Origin: Endomicrobiaceae bacterium
GTDB lineage: Bacteria; Elusimicrobiota; Endomicrobiia; Endomicrobiales; Endomicrobiaceae
DNA length: 64,000 bases
NCBI GenBank assembly: GCA_028690485.1
Contig: JAQVBD010000003.1
Location: 5,034-69,033 of the forward strand
Direction: 5' to 3'
In this document: positions 11,316 through 20,046 of the stretch, in pieces
Layout of the letters: each line of letters begins with the position of its first letter
Numbering within the stretch: the first letter of the stretch is position 1
Translations under genes and position numbers: made by a program
Notes under the pieces: model-generated
What the model was told of the DNA's origin: nothing
The model's input: the letters and a program-made list of their open reading frames with translations, nothing else
Database searches by the model: none

Positions 11316-12161
11316 ATGACTTTTAATATTAACAACAATAAATCACATAAACATGCTAATAGACTTTTTTGGGTATTGATTTGCATTTCTTTATTAATGA
11401 TTTCAGCGAGACTTACACCAACCATTCAAGCTATGAAGTATTTGGCATATTCTGTATTGTCCCCTACTTTAAAGCTCACATCTGATTCTTTTACGGGAAC
11501 AAATAATCTTATATTCAATATAATCAATATTATCAAAGTAAATCAAGAAAATATAAAATTAAAAAAACAATTACTTGATTTATCTGATCAACTTAAAGAT
11601 TATCAATCTTTAATTAATGATAATGTAAGACTTAGACAATTATTAAATCTTCCACAAAAAAATCATTCTACAACTATATTTGCAAATGTAATTATTAGAG
11701 AACCTTCGCAATGGTATCAATGGATGATCATAAACAAAGGTTCAGAAGACGGTATTAAACAAGATTCTCCTGTTATAGCAATTGTGAATAATTCTCAATA
11801 TTGTGCATTTGGCAGAATCGTCGAGATTTACAAATCTACTTCTAAAGTTGCTTTATTAACAAATTCGCTTTCTTCAATACCTGCCCAAATTAAAAATTCT
11901 CAAATTGATTGTTTAGCTGATGGGTACAATTCTCAATATTTAAAATTAAATTATATTCCACAATTTGTAGAACTAAATATAGGTGATGAAATCATCACAA
12001 GCCAATTAAATTCTTCTTTTGATAAAGGTATTGATATTGGGAAAATAGTTAAAATATCAAAAACTAATTCCGGAGAATATAGTGATGTAAGTGTAATGCC
12101 TTATTCACAAATGGAAAGAGTTTATGAAGTTGTTGTGTTGGTTCCAAACGAGGAAAACTAA
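11316..12161 (+). CDS. mreC: Rod shape-determining protein MreC
   Basis: 281 residues. A short cytoplasmic tail, one membrane segment (about residues 18-37), a coiled coil (about 65-100, NQENIKLKKQLLDLSDQL) and the beta-barrel periplasmic domain (WYQWMIINKGSEDGIKQDSPVI and onward) match MreC. It scaffolds the elongasome outside the membrane. No SD is visible, so it may rely on coupling with mreB, 26 nt upstream. Confidence 0.9.
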   Translation: MTFNINNNKSHKHANRLFWVLICISLLMISARLTPTIQAMKYLAYSVLSPTLKLTSDSFTGTNNLIFNIINIIKVNQENIKLKKQLLDLSDQLKDYQSLINDNVRLRQLLNLPQKNHSTTIFANVIIREPSQWYQWMIINKGSEDGIKQDSPVIAIVNNSQYCAFGRIVEIYKSTSKVALLTNSLSSIPAQIKNSQIDCLADGYNSQYLKLNYIPQFVELNIGDEIITSQLNSSFDKGIDIGKIVKISKTNSGEYSDVSVMPYSQMERVYEVVVLVPNEEN

Positions 12162-12165
12162 TTAT

Positions 12166-12666
12166 ATGTATTCTTTTATAATATCTTTTATTTATTACTT
12201 ATTTTTAATTATACTACAATTTGTGTTATCAAAATACATCTCTTTTAGTGGAATATACCCTAATTTTATTTTAATGTTTATCGTTTATAATGCTTTAAAT
12301 AAAGGACCTCTTAAAGGTGAATTGACAGGTTTCTTGTATGGCTTAACTTGGGATATTTTATCCACAGATATTTTTGGAATTCGAACTTTGACATTTACAA
12401 TAGCAGGATATTTAGCCGGTAAATTTAATAAGAAGCTAAATAAAAATCAACCTTTAACTCAAGTTATTGTAATGGGCATTTGTTTAATTGTATCACAATT
12501 TGGAATCAGCTTAATTTATATAATAATGCCTAATGACATAAATAGCACATCTTTTGAACTAACACATTTTGTATGGTTATCTGTCATATTTAATTTAGTA
12601 CTTACACCTTTTGTATTTAAAATACTTTCTACAATTGATAAAAAATTAAATTATTTTCATAATTAG
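12166..12666 (+). CDS. mreD: Rod shape-determining protein MreD
   Basis: 166 residues, about five membrane helices, with the family's GFLYGLTWDILSTDIFGIRTL region. The ATG at 12166, four bases past the mreC stop and after a GAGGAAA ribosome site, is preferred over an in-frame ATG at 12124 inside mreC. The gene ends in a 4-bp overlap with the convergent MATE gene. Confidence 0.88.
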   Translation: MYSFIISFIYYLFLIILQFVLSKYISFSGIYPNFILMFIVYNALNKGPLKGELTGFLYGLTWDILSTDIFGIRTLTFTIAGYLAGKFNKKLNKNQPLTQVIVMGICLIVSQFGISLIYIIMPNDINSTSFELTHFVWLSVIFNLVLTPFVFKILSTIDKKLNYFHN

Positions 12667-14060
12667 TTTTGATTAATAACTCTCATACTTTTCCACTTAC
12701 CGGTTCTATATCTCAGAAAAAATGCAATAGCCAGAACAACGATGTTTGTTGTAAGAATAGACCAACTTGTATATAAACCACCTAATTTAAAAAATAAAAC
12801 TATTAAACATAAAGGAATTATAATAACACATATAACAGATATTACCAATGTTTTCATAACAAAAGCAGTATCACCTGCACCTTTTATAGCAAAAGAAAAA
12901 ATTATACAAATTGGATCTCCAATCGCATATACAGCCAAAAATTTTAGTAATGTTATACAAATTGGATATATTTGACTATACATCTCTGTTGTATACTCTT
13001 TTAAAAATGGTGCTATAAAAAAATCTGCCAAAAACAAATAACAACTTATTACTATTAAAACATGTATCATAGCTATATGTAAAGCAGAATATACGCTTCT
13101 TACTGCCAGAAAAATATTATTCTTACCAATATTTTGAGCGACCATAATAGATGTTGTCATCCCTATGCCTAAAACAGGCATAAACATCAACATATTAATA
13201 TTTAATACTATTGTGCTTGCTATAAGTTCTACTGTACCAATTTTGCCTATTACAAACACAAAAAATGTAAATCCAGCCATATCAAAGAAAAATTGAATAC
13301 CATTGGCAAAACCATAATTCCACAATCTTTTTAAAAATCCAAAATTTATATGGATATTTCTAGTATTAAACAACATATTATTGTTTTTAGAAGTAATCAA
13401 AGCGATATATATTAACATCATTATAATAGATGATATTACTGTAGCAATACCTGCACCTTTTATCCCCATATTAGGAAAACCAAATTTACCAAAAATCAAA
13501 ATATAATCTAAAATACAGTTTATTGTTATAGTTATAATATTAACCAATACAATAATTTTAGTTCTGCCTTGTCCTGCATAAAATCCAGAAAGACTGGAAT
13601 TAGCAAGAGTTGGAAATGCTCCATAACATAATATTTTAAAATAATCTATTTCTTTTTGCATAACATCTTTGGAATGATTTATTATGCTAAAAATATTTGT
13701 TGAAAAAAATGCTATTATTAATAATACAATAGCACCAAATACAGATAAATAAACTCCTTGCCATACAGCGGGTCCTATTTTATTGTAATCTTCTTTACCA
13801 TAATATTGTGCAATAAAAACATCAACATAACTAACCGTTCCTACAAACAAGCTCATAATTGCAAAATTTAAAACACCTGCCGGAAGTGATGCTGCTAAAT
13901 CAATTTGAGAATGCCAAGCCAGAAACATTCTATTAATAAATTGTTGAATAGATATTATGCCTGTACAGATTATAAGAGGGATTGCGATACTTAAAAACTC
14001 TCTATATCCTGCTTTACACTGATATCGTTTAATTAATTTTAAAAATATTTTTTTTATCAT
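12663..14060 (-). CDS. MATE family efflux transporter
   Basis: 465 residues with about 12 hydrophobic helices in two similar halves, typical of MATE cation antiporters. Recognisable family features are the N-terminal IAIPLIICTGIISIQQFINRMF, the internal YAIGDPICIIFSFAIKGAGDTAFVM and LRYRTGKW near the end. The substrate cannot be told. No ribosome site precedes the ATG. The promoter at 14186-14214 gives a leader of about 120 nt in which I recognise no known riboswitch. Confidence 0.9.
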   Translation of the reverse strand: MIKKIFLKLIKRYQCKAGYREFLSIAIPLIICTGIISIQQFINRMFLAWHSQIDLAASLPAGVLNFAIMSLFVGTVSYVDVFIAQYYGKEDYNKIGPAVWQGVYLSVFGAIVLLIIAFFSTNIFSIINHSKDVMQKEIDYFKILCYGAFPTLANSSLSGFYAGQGRTKIIVLVNIITITINCILDYILIFGKFGFPNMGIKGAGIATVISSIIMMLIYIALITSKNNNMLFNTRNIHINFGFLKRLWNYGFANGIQFFFDMAGFTFFVFVIGKIGTVELIASTIVLNINMLMFMPVLGIGMTTSIMVAQNIGKNNIFLAVRSVYSALHIAMIHVLIVISCYLFLADFFIAPFLKEYTTEMYSQIYPICITLLKFLAVYAIGDPICIIFSFAIKGAGDTAFVMKTLVISVICVIIIPLCLIVLFFKLGGLYTSWSILTTNIVVLAIAFFLRYRTGKWKSMRVINQN

Positions 14061-14185
14061 ATAAATTTTATTTTTTTAGTTTTAGAGGAAAGTTAATAAA
14101 TGTAAATCGTGTTGTATACTAACAGAATTGAATACTACACATAAATCTAAAGTTATAAAGCTTTACTCTTAAGTCTAGGTCGTTG

Positions 14186-14214
14186 ATATTATAATATTTA
14201 AAAAATTTTGTCAA
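14186..14214 (-). promoter_or_regulatory. Promoter of the MATE gene
   Basis: A perfect TTGACA (14209-14214) with TAATAT at 17 bp (14186-14191) or TATAAT at 15 bp (14188-14193). A 16-bp AT palindrome, AAATAAATATTTATTT, begins a few bases upstream of the -35 box (around 14222-14237). It could serve as an operator or as the terminator of the glycosyltransferase gene. Confidence 0.55.
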
Positions 14215-14305
14215 ATTAGTTAAATAAATATTTATTTATTAACCATAATAAAAATTTATGAGCATACTTTAATTTGATTTTTAACTTTAGAGAAAAATTT
14301 GTATA

Positions 14306-15442
14306 TTAATGAAATATTGCAGAATAAAGTTTTTCATGTTGTTTAATCATATAATCTATAGAAAATGTATTATCTATAGAATCTTTAGCTTTTTGTCCCA
14401 TTTGCTTTCTTATGTCAATATTATTTGCCAACAATAATATTTTTTCAACAGCAGTTTTTATATCATAAGGTTTAATTAAAAATCCTGTTTGATTATCTTC
14501 AATTATTTCAAGCTGTCCATCAACAGCATTTACTATTGGAGCAAGACCACAACTCATTGCTTCTATAGTTGAAATAGGTAACCCTTCCCAAAGTGAAGTC
14601 ATAACAAAGATATCACTGGAATTAAGAATATTTGAAATATCTTTTCTCCATCCTAATAAAATAACATTATTTGATATATTAAATTTTGCTATTAAAATTT
14701 CAAGATCTTTCCTGCCTTCTCCATCTCCAACAACAATAAATTTAAAGTTCTTATTATTTTTTATTATATTATTTGCTATTTTAATAAAATCAGTTAAATT
14801 CTTTTGAGGTTTAAATGGACCTATTGTTGTTACAATAACATCATTATTTTGTAATTTTAATTCTTCTCTTAATGAAGGTTTTAATTGATAATTTTTAAAG
14901 TTATCAATATCTATTCCAAGTCTTATATATCGATACTGTTCTTTTTTACCTATATTATTTTTCAAACCTTTATTTATATTTTCTATACTCACAGGTATTA
15001 AATACTTTGATATTTTTGCTCCTGCTCTTTCAAAAAAAATGAATAACTTCTTTTTTAATATTCTTTGTGTATCATTAAAGCTAAAACCATGAATTGTATG
15101 AATTATGTTTGGAACACGTGAAAATTTTGCCCCAAGTCTTCCTATAATACCTGCTTTTGAAGAGTGTGTATGAACTATATCAGGTTTTTCTTGTTTTAAT
15201 ATCTTATATATTTGAACTAAAGCCTTAAAATCTTTTAAAGGACTAATCTCTCTAACTAAATCTCTTATAAAATAAACTTTTATTTTCCCTTCAATTTCTT
15301 TATCTAGTATCCCCCCGCAGCCACAAATAAGAAATGGCTCGAATTTATTCAAATTTATTTTTTGACAAAGAGATATGGCAACTTTCTGAGCTCCACCAAG
15401 TTCTAATTTTGTAACGATTATACATAATTTAATTTTTTTCAT
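14306..15442 (-). CDS. GT4 family glycosyltransferase
   Basis: 378 residues. The N-terminal LELGGAQKVAISL and the HTHSSKAGIIGRLGAK segment, with the C-terminal VMTSLWEGLPISTIEAMSCG motif (E-x7-E), are typical of GT-B glycosyltransferases of the GT4/CapM-EpsF type acting on lipid-linked or surface glycans. It is last in a group with a WecA-like transferase and a mutase-like flavoprotein, and overlaps the flavoprotein gene by 4 nt. The donor sugar is unknown. Confidence 0.85.
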   Translation of the reverse strand: MKKIKLCIIVTKLELGGAQKVAISLCQKINLNKFEPFLICGCGGILDKEIEGKIKVYFIRDLVREISPLKDFKALVQIYKILKQEKPDIVHTHSSKAGIIGRLGAKFSRVPNIIHTIHGFSFNDTQRILKKKLFIFFERAGAKISKYLIPVSIENINKGLKNNIGKKEQYRYIRLGIDIDNFKNYQLKPSLREELKLQNNDVIVTTIGPFKPQKNLTDFIKIANNIIKNNKNFKFIVVGDGEGRKDLEILIAKFNISNNVILLGWRKDISNILNSSDIFVMTSLWEGLPISTIEAMSCGLAPIVNAVDGQLEIIEDNQTGFLIKPYDIKTAVEKILLLANNIDIRKQMGQKAKDSIDNTFSIDYMIKQHEKLYSAIFH

Positions 15443-16728
15443 TTTTGATTAGTTAATTTAAGTGCGAGATTTTTTGCATCTACAATATTTTTTTCTATAA
15501 AAGAATATTCCCATGCCCCATATCTGCCAATAGTATATATATTATTTTTATTTAAGAATTTATTTATATGTTCTAATGCCTTTTTTCTTTTTTTATCAAA
15601 AACGACATATGCATACGGCATATCAACAACACTTAGTGCTACAATTTCATCATCAACATTCATTATACCAGCTTGTTTTAAATATTTAACAGTATCTTCA
15701 CATTGTTCATAGCTGTTATTATTGCTAGAAAATTCTACATACAGAGAGTAACATTTTTTAGGTACTAATTTTGGACTTACATTTGAATAAATACCAACTC
15801 GATAAAAAGGATATTTATCTTCCGGAAAATATATCCAATGTTTATTCTGAATTAGTTCAGGAATATCTTTCTTATATCTTATCCCGATATTTATACATCT
15901 GACTGATGTAACTGAAAGATTCTTTAAACTTTGCAATATTTGTTTTGGAGGATTATGCAATTGTTTTATAAGTTCAATTAATGGTTGTGTTGATATTAAA
16001 TTATTATATTGATACTTTTTATATCCTGCATAAATCATTTTATTTTTCCAATCAATATTTTCAACTTTTGTATCAGTTAATATAATATCTTTTAATTTTT
16101 TGAATAAACTTTCAGCAACATCTCCGCAGCCATTTTCTGGTGGATAATAAAATTCACTATTATATCCATAATTTATACTATTTATTCTATAAGCAGCATC
16201 TATAATACTTTGGGCTGTTGGTTTTGGAACAAAAGGAGCAGTCCAAGATGCTGTTAATTTTTTTAAGTCACAACTCCAAAGTTTTTGATTATAAGGTTGC
16301 ATAAAATATTTAGTTATTCCATCGCCAAACATTGCTTTACTCCAATCAATAAAAGGCATATCATCATAAATTTTAACATTTTTTCTATTCTTAACACCTT
16401 CTATACATTCTTGTTTTTCTTTTTCATTAAGATAATATAAATTTGCTTGAAAAGGAAAAGGGATAGATATCCCTTCAAAATATATTGAAGCATTCCTTTT
16501 AACTTTTAAAAGTTTTTTGCCAATTATTTTTTCTAATAATTTTTTTATTTTTTGATCTTTTATATGTATGAAATGACCTGAATAATCGAATATAAATCCA
16601 CTATCTTTAATAGATTTACACAGTCCACCTGCAATCGTTTCTTTTTCAAATATAATACATGACTCTTTCGAAAAATATCCGAAAAACAAACCAGTAATAC
16701 CTGCCCCAATAACAATATTATTACCCAT
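15439..16728 (-). CDS. FAD-dependent NAD(P)-binding oxidoreductase, UDP-galactopyranose mutase-like
   Basis: 429 residues. The dinucleotide motif GAGITGL near residue 8, FEKETIAGGLCKS, and the SGHFIHIKD and MPYAYVVFD segments place it with amine-oxidase-like flavoproteins related to UDP-galactopyranose mutase and the protoporphyrinogen oxidase group. The position between a lipid-carrier sugar-phosphate transferase and a glycosyltransferase suggests sugar-nucleotide or glycan modification. True UGM activity is not proven by the sequence; it may be one of the broader family found in polysaccharide clusters. Confidence 0.7.
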   Translation of the reverse strand: MGNNIVIGAGITGLFFGYFSKESCIIFEKETIAGGLCKSIKDSGFIFDYSGHFIHIKDQKIKKLLEKIIGKKLLKVKRNASIYFEGISIPFPFQANLYYLNEKEKQECIEGVKNRKNVKIYDDMPFIDWSKAMFGDGITKYFMQPYNQKLWSCDLKKLTASWTAPFVPKPTAQSIIDAAYRINSINYGYNSEFYYPPENGCGDVAESLFKKLKDIILTDTKVENIDWKNKMIYAGYKKYQYNNLISTQPLIELIKQLHNPPKQILQSLKNLSVTSVRCINIGIRYKKDIPELIQNKHWIYFPEDKYPFYRVGIYSNVSPKLVPKKCYSLYVEFSSNNNSYEQCEDTVKYLKQAGIMNVDDEIVALSVVDMPYAYVVFDKKRKKALEHINKFLNKNNIYTIGRYGAWEYSFIEKNIVDAKNLALKLTNQK

Positions 16729-16730
16729 AA

Positions 16731-17762
16731 TTAATCTACTTTTATCTTTGATAACTTAATTGCAAAAAATATTAAAATTATTATAATTATTGTAAAAAGA
16801 ATGAGAGCTAAAGATTGAGATAAGTTGACTGTTAAATATGCAGCGATTCCTAAAATAGAGCATGCAATATAAACAAATATCAGGATTTGTTTCCTTGTAT
16901 ATCCTATTTTTTCTAATCTAAGCGGGAAATGATCTTTACTTCCAAGAAATGGATTCTTACCTTTTTTTACTCTTATAATACTTACAAATATAGTTTCATA
17001 TATTGGAACAGATAAAATTAATAAAGGAGCAAACATACCTATAGGATTTATTTTTGTATATGATGTTCCCATAGCGATTGTTGCAAGTATAAAACCAATA
17101 GATAAACTTCCGGTATCTCCCATAAATATTTTTTTAGTTTTTGATAAATTATAAGGCAAAAATCCCAAACAACCACCAACAAGGGCAATAGCACAAAAAT
17201 TCACATAAATCATTTCACTTGGTAAGGCTATAAAGAAAAAGAACAAAGAAGCGATTGTTGCAACACCACAAGATAAACCGTCCATAATATCTATAATATT
17301 AAATGCATTTGATAAACCTATTATCCATAATATACTTAATACAACAGATAAAGTATAATTTTCAATAAAATTTATTCTGATATCAAAAACTACTACTACA
17401 ACTATACAGGCTATTATCTGTATAAGAAACTTAAATTTAAAACCTAGCCCGCCTTTTTTTATATCATCAAATAATCCTAACAATAAAAGTAAAAAAGAAC
17501 CTATAAGCAAAGATCTGATATTATTTAGAGTACCCGTTGGAAAATGAGTAATACATCGTATAATAAGTAAACTTATTATCCAACCACTCCAGATAGCAAT
17601 CCCACCCAAATAAGGAGTACTTACTTTATGAGTTTTTACATCGGTAATAGGTCTATCATATATATTTAAGTTCATTGCAATATACCTAAATATAGGAGTC
17701 AATATAAGAGAAATTGCATAGGCTATTATAAAAGTAATAGAATACAAGAATTCATTTGTCAT
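16731..17762 (-). CDS. WecA/MraY-family undecaprenyl-phosphate sugar-1-phosphate transferase
   Basis: About 343 residues and ten or more membrane helices. Family signatures are THKVSTPYLGGIAIW, the DD motif in GLFDDIKKGGLGFKFKF, NAFNIIDIMDGLSCG, FMGDTGSLSIGF and GSKDHFPLRLEKIG. It transfers a sugar-1-phosphate to the polyprenyl carrier and so starts a glycan. It is not MraY itself by context. The ATG at 17762 is chosen because earlier ones lie inside the lipoate-ligase gene; a longer N-terminus from 17825 is possible. Confidence 0.85.
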   Translation of the reverse strand: MTNEFLYSITFIIAYAISLILTPIFRYIAMNLNIYDRPITDVKTHKVSTPYLGGIAIWSGWIISLLIIRCITHFPTGTLNNIRSLLIGSFLLLLLGLFDDIKKGGLGFKFKFLIQIIACIVVVVVFDIRINFIENYTLSVVLSILWIIGLSNAFNIIDIMDGLSCGVATIASLFFFFIALPSEMIYVNFCAIALVGGCLGFLPYNLSKTKKIFMGDTGSLSIGFILATIAMGTSYTKINPIGMFAPLLILSVPIYETIFVSIIRVKKGKNPFLGSKDHFPLRLEKIGYTRKQILIFVYIACSILGIAAYLTVNLSQSLALILFTIIIIILIFFAIKLSKIKVD

Positions 17763-17763
17763 T

Positions 17764-18438
17764 TTAAAATAATCCATTCCATTGCTCAGTATTATATTTT
17801 GAAGATGCAATAATACCTGCATCAAGAATTTCTTGTTTTAATAATTTATTAACTTCAATATCACAATTTAAGCATTTTGAAATATTTTTAAAGAATTTAC
17901 TAGCAAAAATATTTATTTGTTCATCTGTTAATTTTATATGTATAGAACCTTCAACTAATATTCTTTTTCCCCTTCTTCTTTGGCAAGACCCTACAAGCTT
18001 TTTCCCATTTAAAAAAACATCATCTTTATAAAAAGTTTTAATACAAGATATATCTTTATGAGATGTATCAATTTTATCTACATTATCACATATTATCTTT
18101 ATATCAAACAAAGCTTTTTTTATTTCATTATGAATTATTTTATAAGTTTGTTCTTGATCATAAATATAAGGCCAAATACTATCCGATACTATTAAAGAAT
18201 ACGATAAATCCATATCATGTAATACTGCCAATCCTGCTGTCATTCTTCTAATTATTGGATAATTATTTTCATTTTTGATATCTGATTTTTTTTGAAAATA
18301 TCCTATTGTATACGATGGTTCTGTCCACATATAAAATCTTAAAATAGGAACAAACTCGTCTTTGATAAAAAACATTTCATCTATTGACATATTAATTTGA
18401 CAATTCCTAGGTTTATCAATAACACATCTTAATTTCAT
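17764..18438 (-). CDS. Lipoate-protein ligase A / octanoyltransferase family protein
   Basis: About 224 residues. Family motifs are YTIGYFQKKSDI, the IIRRMTAGLAVLHDMDLSYS block (RR-x-T-G-G-x-A-V-x-H), and FLNGKKLVGSCQRRRGKRIL with GSIHI, the lysine-containing lipoyl-AMP region. It attaches lipoyl or octanoyl groups to carrier domains. LplA, LipM or LipL subtype cannot be settled by eye; a Cys in ISCIKTFYKDD could align with the LipM nucleophile. Start chosen at the second ATG (after GGAATACTAT), which matches the family N-terminus; the first ATG is at 18450. Confidence 0.8.
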   Translation of the reverse strand: MKLRCVIDKPRNCQINMSIDEMFFIKDEFVPILRFYMWTEPSYTIGYFQKKSDIKNENNYPIIRRMTAGLAVLHDMDLSYSLIVSDSIWPYIYDQEQTYKIIHNEIKKALFDIKIICDNVDKIDTSHKDISCIKTFYKDDVFLNGKKLVGSCQRRRGKRILVEGSIHIKLTDEQINIFASKFFKNISKCLNCDIEVNKLLKQEILDAGIIASSKYNTEQWNGLF

Positions 18439-18470
18439 ATAGTATTCCATATCAAATAAGTTTTTTTAAT

Positions 18471-19637
18471 TTATATTTCATTTTTTGATACTGCTTCGAG
18501 AAAGGCATCAACAACTGCTGGATTAAATTGTTTATTTTTATTTAACTCTATTTCCCTAATAACCTTATCTTTATCTATCCCTTTTCTGTAAGGTCTATCA
18601 CCTAACATAGCATCATAAGCATCTGCTACGGATATTATAGTTGCAATCAATGGTATATCTTCACCAACTAATCCGTAAGGATACCCGGAACCATCATATT
18701 TTTCATGATGAAATTTTACACCTAAAGTTGCAACCTGAAACTCACTTATTGGCTCTAATATTTCTGCTCCCATAGCAGGATGTTTTCTAACTAAATCTAT
18801 TTCATCATCTGATAATCTTGTCGGTTTATTTAAAATATCTTCAGGTATTCCGATTTTACCAATATCATGTAATAATGCTGATATTTTTAAAGAATCCTCA
18901 AATACTTTTAAATCAGCAATTAAATTATGCGGAATATATTTTACTAAAGCCATCGAATATTTCATAACTCTTTCTGCATGACCATGAGTATAAGCATTTT
19001 TTATATCTATTGCTGTAGCTAAAGTTTCTACAGTATTTAATAATAATTGTTTATTTACATCTAATTGCTGTTTTATATCTTCAAACAATTTTGCATTTTG
19101 AATAGCCATAACAACATCAGAAGCAAGAACTGTCAAAAACTCTATATCATCATCTGTAAAATCTTGATTTTCTATTTTGCCACCTATAAAAAATACAACC
19201 ATTAAATCTTTTCTAAAAAACCCGGGAACAATAAGTTCAGCACGATATAAAGAAAGTTCATTTTCCAAATCTATAAGCAATTCAATAAATTCTTTATTGA
19301 ATTTATTCTCTTCTTTTATCTTTTTAATCTGAGATAATAATAAATATTCTCTATTATTTATGGATAAATTCTGATTTAGAAAGAAATTTATTATTGGATT
19401 AGTATTTCTGATTTTTGTAAAACCAACAGGAATTTTAAGTCCCTTCTTACCACGAGAAACCTCAATTATATATTCTTGGTTAGTTTTGTTGTAAAGGAAT
19501 AAGCCCGCATGTTTAACACTTAAACTTCTTGTAACTGTTCTGATTATTAATTTAGACAAAAGATTAGCATCATGAATTAAAATCATCTGTTTAGCTACTC
19601 TAGATAAATAATTTTTAAAATCTTTTTCTTGTTTCAT
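18471..19637 (-). CDS. GAF and HD-GYP domain protein
   Basis: 388 residues. The N-terminal half (about 20-190) looks like a GAF sensor domain (LSVKHAGLFLYN, LTVLASDVVMAIQNAKLFEDI). The C-terminal half has a full HD-GYP set: HGHAERVMKYS, LLHDIGKIGIPEDIL, KHPAMGAEIL, HHEKYDGSGYPYGL and DAYDAMLGDRPYR. Such domains are metal-dependent cyclic-di-GMP phosphodiesterases. It lies 7 nt after the response regulator and has no SD, so coupling is likely. Confidence 0.9.
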   Translation of the reverse strand: MKQEKDFKNYLSRVAKQMILIHDANLLSKLIIRTVTRSLSVKHAGLFLYNKTNQEYIIEVSRGKKGLKIPVGFTKIRNTNPIINFFLNQNLSINNREYLLLSQIKKIKEENKFNKEFIELLIDLENELSLYRAELIVPGFFRKDLMVVFFIGGKIENQDFTDDDIEFLTVLASDVVMAIQNAKLFEDIKQQLDVNKQLLLNTVETLATAIDIKNAYTHGHAERVMKYSMALVKYIPHNLIADLKVFEDSLKISALLHDIGKIGIPEDILNKPTRLSDDEIDLVRKHPAMGAEILEPISEFQVATLGVKFHHEKYDGSGYPYGLVGEDIPLIATIISVADAYDAMLGDRPYRKGIDKDKVIREIELNKNKQFNPAVVDAFLEAVSKNEI

Positions 19638-19644
19638 AAATGGA

Positions 19645-20001
19645 TTAAATATAATTTAAAATTTTTTCTTTTAAGTCTGCTAAATCTATAGGTTTTTGTA
19701 AATAATCTATTGCTCCTAAATCTAGAACTTTATCTCTATTATCAGAACTAATACTTCCAGTAATAACTATAACTTTAGCATTAGGATTTATTTTCTTTAA
19801 TTTTTTTAATACATCTATGCCACTGATTCCACCTAAATGTATATCCAAAAAAACACAGTCAAATTTATCTATCTGATAATATTCTAATGCTTCTTCACCG
19901 GAAATAGCTGTAACACTATCTATATTTAATCTTTTTAAAAATCTAGCCATAAATGCTACTATTTCTTCTTCATCATCAACTATTAAAACTTTTTTATTCA
20001 C
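19645..20001 (-). CDS. Single-domain response regulator
   Basis: 118 residues, a receiver domain only. The acidic pocket VDDEEE, phospho-acceptor Asp53 in CVFLDIHLGG, the conserved Thr in VIVTGS and Lys in LQKPIDL are all present. GTG start with GGGGAA before it. It sits between the histidine kinase and the HD-GYP gene and most likely carries phosphate between them, acting by protein contact as it has no output domain. Confidence 0.93.
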   Translation of the reverse strand: MNKKVLIVDDEEEIVAFMARFLKRLNIDSVTAISGEEALEYYQIDKFDCVFLDIHLGGISGIDVLKKLKKINPNAKVIVITGSISSDNRDKVLDLGAIDYLQKPIDLADLKEKILNYI

Positions 20002-20046
20002 AAATTTTCCCCAATATTATATATGCTTTTTTAGTATAACATAAGA

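Noticed and set aside
14061-14185. Riboswitch in the MATE gene leader
   Set aside because: A hairpin GTGT-A-GTAT...ATAC-A-ACAC can be drawn, but no conserved riboswitch core is recognisable.
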